Part shown: positions 61,406-64,000 of the stretch, piece by piece
How positions within the stretch are numbered: position 1 is the stretch's first letter
How the letters are laid out: the number at the start of each line of letters is the position of its first letter
Assembly: GCA_027858915.1 (NCBI GenBank)
Contig: JAQIBT010000012.1
Location: 1-64,000 of the forward strand
Length of the DNA: 64,000 nt
DNA from: Salinisphaera sp.
GTDB lineage: Bacteria > Pseudomonadota > Gammaproteobacteria > Nevskiales > Salinisphaeraceae
Direction: 5' to 3'
Notes under the pieces: model-generated
Seen by the model: only the letters and a program-made list of their open reading frames with translations
Told to the model about the DNA's origin: nothing
Database searches by the model: none
Position numbers and translations under genes: made by a program

Positions 61406-61517
61406 CGCCGCATTCTATCTCAGGCGTGGCCGCCGCCTACGATCGTCCGAGCCGGACGCGGTATCACGGCCGATCACTGTATAATCGCGCGCCTTCTCTC
61501 GTGATCTGCAGTTTGTC

Positions 61518-62477
61518 ATGAACGACATCGCGATATCCTTTCAGGATGTCCATAAGCGCTATGCCTCCAGCCGCGCTCTCAAGGGCGTGAGCTTTGATAT
61601 CAAGCGCGGCGAATTCTTCGGCCTGCTCGGCCCCAACGGCGCTGGTAAATCGACTTTAATCAGTATCACGGCCGGTCTGGCGCGGGCGACGTCTGGCTCG
61701 GTCGCGGTCTTGGGGCACGACGTCGTGACCGATTACCGCGCTGCCCGACGCGCTCTTGGCGTCGTGCCGCAGGAGCTGGTCTACGACCCGTTCTTCTCGG
61801 TGCGCGAGATGCTGCGACTGCAGGCCGGTTATCAGGGCTGTGGCAAGGAGGTCTGGCCCTGGATCGATGAATTGCTCGAACGCCTCGAACTGGAAGACAA
61901 GGGCGCAGATTCGATCCGCCAGCTGTCGGGCGGCATGAAACGCCGCGTGTTGATCGCGCAGGCGCTGGTGCACAAGCCCGAAGTGGTGATTCTCGACGAG
62001 CCGACCGCAGGTGTGGACGTCGAGCTGCGGCGCACGCTCTGGAATTTCACTCGGGAACTGAACCAGGCCGGGCATACGATTGTGCTTACCACGCACTATC
62101 TGGAAGAGGCCGAAGAGCTATGCGATCGCATCGCTATCCTCAACCACGGTGAACTGCAGGTGCTGGAAGACAAGACCGCCTTGCTGGGCCGTCATCCTTA
62201 TCGTTTTCTGTCGCTGGAGCTGTCGGCCGACGGCCCAACCGAAGAGCTGCCGAGTCACGTCGAGCGTCTGGTCGAAGGGCGTCACGACCAGACCCTGGAA
62301 CTCAAGCTCAAGCAGGGCGAGGATTTCATCGGTGACGTCATCGAAGGCATCCGCGGGGCTGGCTATCGCATCGTGGATGTACATACGCGCGAGCCGTCGC
62401 TCGAGAACATCTTCGTGGAGCTGACCATGGATCACGGCGCCAGCCACGGGCAGGCCCAGTCGGAGGTTTCGGCATGA
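61518..62477 (+). CDS. ABC-2 type exporter ATPase, YadG-like
   Basis: 319 residues: Walker A GPNGAGKS (38-45), signature LSGGMKRRV (136-144), VVILDEPTAGVD, and the C-terminal extension usual for YadG. It overlaps the permease start (ATGA). The substrate is unknown. Confidence 0.92.
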   Translation: MNDIAISFQDVHKRYASSRALKGVSFDIKRGEFFGLLGPNGAGKSTLISITAGLARATSGSVAVLGHDVVTDYRAARRALGVVPQELVYDPFFSVREMLRLQAGYQGCGKEVWPWIDELLERLELEDKGADSIRQLSGGMKRRVLIAQALVHKPEVVILDEPTAGVDVELRRTLWNFTRELNQAGHTIVLTTHYLEEAEELCDRIAILNHGELQVLEDKTALLGRHPYRFLSLELSADGPTEELPSHVERLVEGRHDQTLELKLKQGEDFIGDVIEGIRGAGYRIVDVHTREPSLENIFVELTMDHGASHGQAQSEVSA

Positions 62478-63229
62478 ACTGGCGCGGCTGCTATACGCTT
62501 TTCATCAAGGAAGTCCGGCGCTTTTACAGCGTGATTCTGCAGACCGTCGGCGCGCCGGTGGTCACCGCACTGCTCTATATGCTGGTATTCGGGCAGGTGC
62601 TCTCGGGCCAGAGTATTCAGGGCGTGTCGGCTACGGCCTTCCTGGTGCCCGGTCTGATGATGATGAGCATCATCCAGAATTCGTTTGCCAATACCTCGTC
62701 GAGCATTACCCAGTCCAAGATCATGGGTAACCTGGTGTTTCTGCTGATGACGCCGCTGTCGGCGTTCGAGATCTATCTGGCCTATGTTGCCGCATCGCTG
62801 ACGCGTGCGGTGCTGGTGGCGATCGTGCTGTATCTGGTGACCCAGATCTTTGTGACGGTACCGATCCGCGAGCCGTTGCTGGTCCTGGTGATGCTGATTC
62901 TCTCGGGCGGAACGCTCGCAGTGACCGGCATGATTGCCGGCATCGTTGCCAACAAGTTCGACCATCTGGCCGCATTCCAGAACTTCTTCATCATGCCGAT
63001 GTCGTTTCTGGCCGGCGTGTTCTACTCGATTCATGCGCTGCCGGCTTTCTGGCAGAAGGCATCGTATTTCAATCCGTTCTTCTACATGATCGACGGGTTT
63101 CGCCACGGCTTCTTCGGGGTCGGCGATGCCAATCCGTGGGTCAGCGTAATAGTCGCGGCTTGTTTCTTTGTCATCATGTCGTCGATCGCGATTACGATGC
63201 TGGCGCGCGGCTACAAGATCCGCGACTAG
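62474..63229 (+). CDS. ABC-2 type exporter permease, YadH-like
   Basis: 251 residues, six membrane helices; GCYTLFIKEVRRFYSVILQT at the start and FLAGVFYSIHALPAFWQKAS near the end are typical of the YadH family. It pairs with the preceding ATPase. The stop directly abuts repeat copy C. Confidence 0.92.
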   Translation: MNWRGCYTLFIKEVRRFYSVILQTVGAPVVTALLYMLVFGQVLSGQSIQGVSATAFLVPGLMMMSIIQNSFANTSSSITQSKIMGNLVFLLMTPLSAFEIYLAYVAASLTRAVLVAIVLYLVTQIFVTVPIREPLLVLVMLILSGGTLAVTGMIAGIVANKFDHLAAFQNFFIMPMSFLAGVFYSIHALPAFWQKASYFNPFFYMIDGFRHGFFGVGDANPWVSVIVAACFFVIMSSIAITMLARGYKIRD

Positions 63230-63230
63230 C

Positions 63231-63330
63231 GGCGGCATCTCTTTTGCCGCAATACGGCGTCGCAGCTCGCTTATGTAGTGATCGACACCGCGCTCGCTGC
63301 GCCTTGTCTTGCGACAAAAAGACGCCGCCG
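63231..63330. repeat. palindromic repeat core unit, copy C
   Basis: About 100 bp: arms GGCGGCATCTCTTTT and AAAAAGACGCCGCC enclose AATACGGCGTCGCAGCTCGC then TTATGTAG, the same core as copies A and B, without the left half of those elements. It lies immediately after the exporter permease stop. Confidence 0.7.
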
Positions 63331-63426
63331 AACTTCGAGGCACGTCTCGAGTTCAGAGGGCGAGAACCGACTGTTGATGCCGGGCCGTGCTAGCATTTCG
63401 CGCCCGTTTTAAATCAGGCATTACTA

Positions 63427-63672
63427 ATGTATAGCGCAGACGCCATACGCGAACTCATCGAGGCAGGCTTGCCCGATGCCAGCGTGCAGGTCATGGGTGA
63501 CGACGGTCAGCATTTTGCGGCTCGTATTGTCAGCCCGAGTTTCACCGGTAAGGGGATCATCGAACAGCATCGCATGGTCTATGCGACGCTGGGCGAGCGC
63601 ATGGGCGGTGAAATCCATGCGCTGTCGCTCAAGACCCTGACACCAGAGCAGGCCGACGCAGCAGCGTCCTGA
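63427..63672 (+). CDS. ibaG: BolA family protein IbaG
   Basis: 81 residues. [20 protein letters not shown] and [19 protein letters not shown] are the BolA/IbaG fold. It works with monothiol glutaredoxin in Fe-S cluster and envelope homeostasis, and precedes murA as in E. coli. Confidence 0.9.
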   Translation: MYSADAIRELIEAGLPDASVQVMGDDGQHFAARIVSPSFTGKGIIEQHRMVYATLGERMGGEIHALSLKTLTPEQADAAAS

Positions 63673-63695
63673 TTTCCTTGCGCGGAGAGCGTCTG

Positions 63696-64000
63696 ATGGA
63701 TCTTTTGCGTATCGAAGGCGGGCCACCGCTGAACGGTGTGGTACGGGCCTCCGGGGCGAAGAACGCCACGCTCCCGGTCATGGCTTCGGCGTTGCTGATC
63801 GACGAGCCACTGTTCGTTGAGAACGTACCGCATCTGGAGGACGTGACCACCACGAACGTACTGCTCGCGCATATGGGGGTCTCGGTCACCATAGGCGACT
63901 ATATGGTGGTTGAGGCCGATGCGTCGACGATCACCCAGTGTGTGGCGCCCTACGATCTGGTCAAGACCATGCGCGCTTCGATACTCGTGCTGGGGCCGCT
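63696..64000 (+). CDS. murA: UDP-N-acetylglucosamine 1-carboxyvinyltransferase (partial, runs off the window)
   Basis: First step of peptidoglycan synthesis. The first 101 codons are present: [16 protein letters not shown], then [16 protein letters not shown] with the conserved Lys22, and [21 protein letters not shown] precedes the ATG. It follows ibaG by 23 bp. Confidence 0.93.
   Translation, partial: MDLLRIEGGPPLNGVVRASGAKNATLPVMASALLIDEPLFVENVPHLEDVTTTNVLLAHMGVSVTIGDYMVVEADASTITQCVAPYDLVKTMRASILVLGP

Noticed and set aside
1-64000. tRNA, rRNA, insertion sequence transposase or CRISPR array
   Set aside because: I looked on both strands and saw no cloverleaf, rRNA-like stretch, transposase motif or regularly spaced repeats.

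Overview
The window is about 64 kb of moderately GC-rich DNA (near 60% by eye) from a Gram-negative gammaproteobacterium. The evidence is the Lpt lipopolysaccharide export genes, Kdo and heptose enzymes, a sigma-54 (rpoN) operon with a regulatory PTS, the GlrK/QseG/GlrR two-component set, SbcB, RNase D, GlnE and Mpl. An HPr kinase, a short adenylate kinase and a PPi-type phosphofructokinase point away from enterics and towards a deep-branching lineage such as Salinisphaerales or Xanthomonadales relatives. That placement is inference.

Layout. 1-7.7 kb: surface polysaccharide genes (beta-propeller protein, three GT4 and one GT2 glycosyltransferases, a deacetylase, a sulfotransferase). 7.7-16.7 kb: glnE, a GT4, hldD, a HigBA toxin-antitoxin pair, ilvE, kdkA and mdh. 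16.9-23.7 kb: FAD oxidoreductase/DUF1365/cyclopropane synthase operon and two transporters. 23.9-28.5 kb: a branched-chain amino acid ABC importer whose two ATPases are fused. 28.8-32.5 kb: an AT-rich accessory island with two PEP-CTERM-type proteins, bordered by toxin-antitoxin debris. 32.6-44.1 kb: sbcB, ABC-F, rhlE, moaB, ppa, PPi-PFK, adk, rnd and mpl. 44.2-48.4 kb: a probable sigma-54-dependent small RNA locus next to glrR-qseG-glrK. 48.5-61.4 kb: pmbA, mgtE, then the long minus-strand operon kdsD-(kdsC remnant)-lptC-lptA-lptB-rpoN-hpf-ptsN-hprK-rapZ-EIIA-ptsH-ptsI. 61.5-64 kb: an ABC-2 exporter, ibaG and the start of murA.

The most interesting observation is the non-coding 44.17-44.88 kb gap. 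Reading on the minus strand just after glrR, it holds three TGTC-N10-GACA-type sites (two perfect), a consensus-perfect sigma-54 promoter, two tandem structured units whose closing stems pair with different sequences while the loop interior is conserved, and an intrinsic terminator. This is the architecture of the enterobacterial glmY locus (GlrR plus sigma-54 driving a small RNA that works with RapZ), and rapZ and rpoN are also encoded in this window. I propose an undescribed GlrR-controlled small RNA.

Other notable points are a dispersed palindromic repeat family whose ends form a start codon (MFS gene) and a stop codon (ptsI), a 5'-deleted kdsC, the LivG-LivF fusion with a degenerate signature motif, and the PEP-CTERM island with a sigma-54-like promoter and partial gene duplications.
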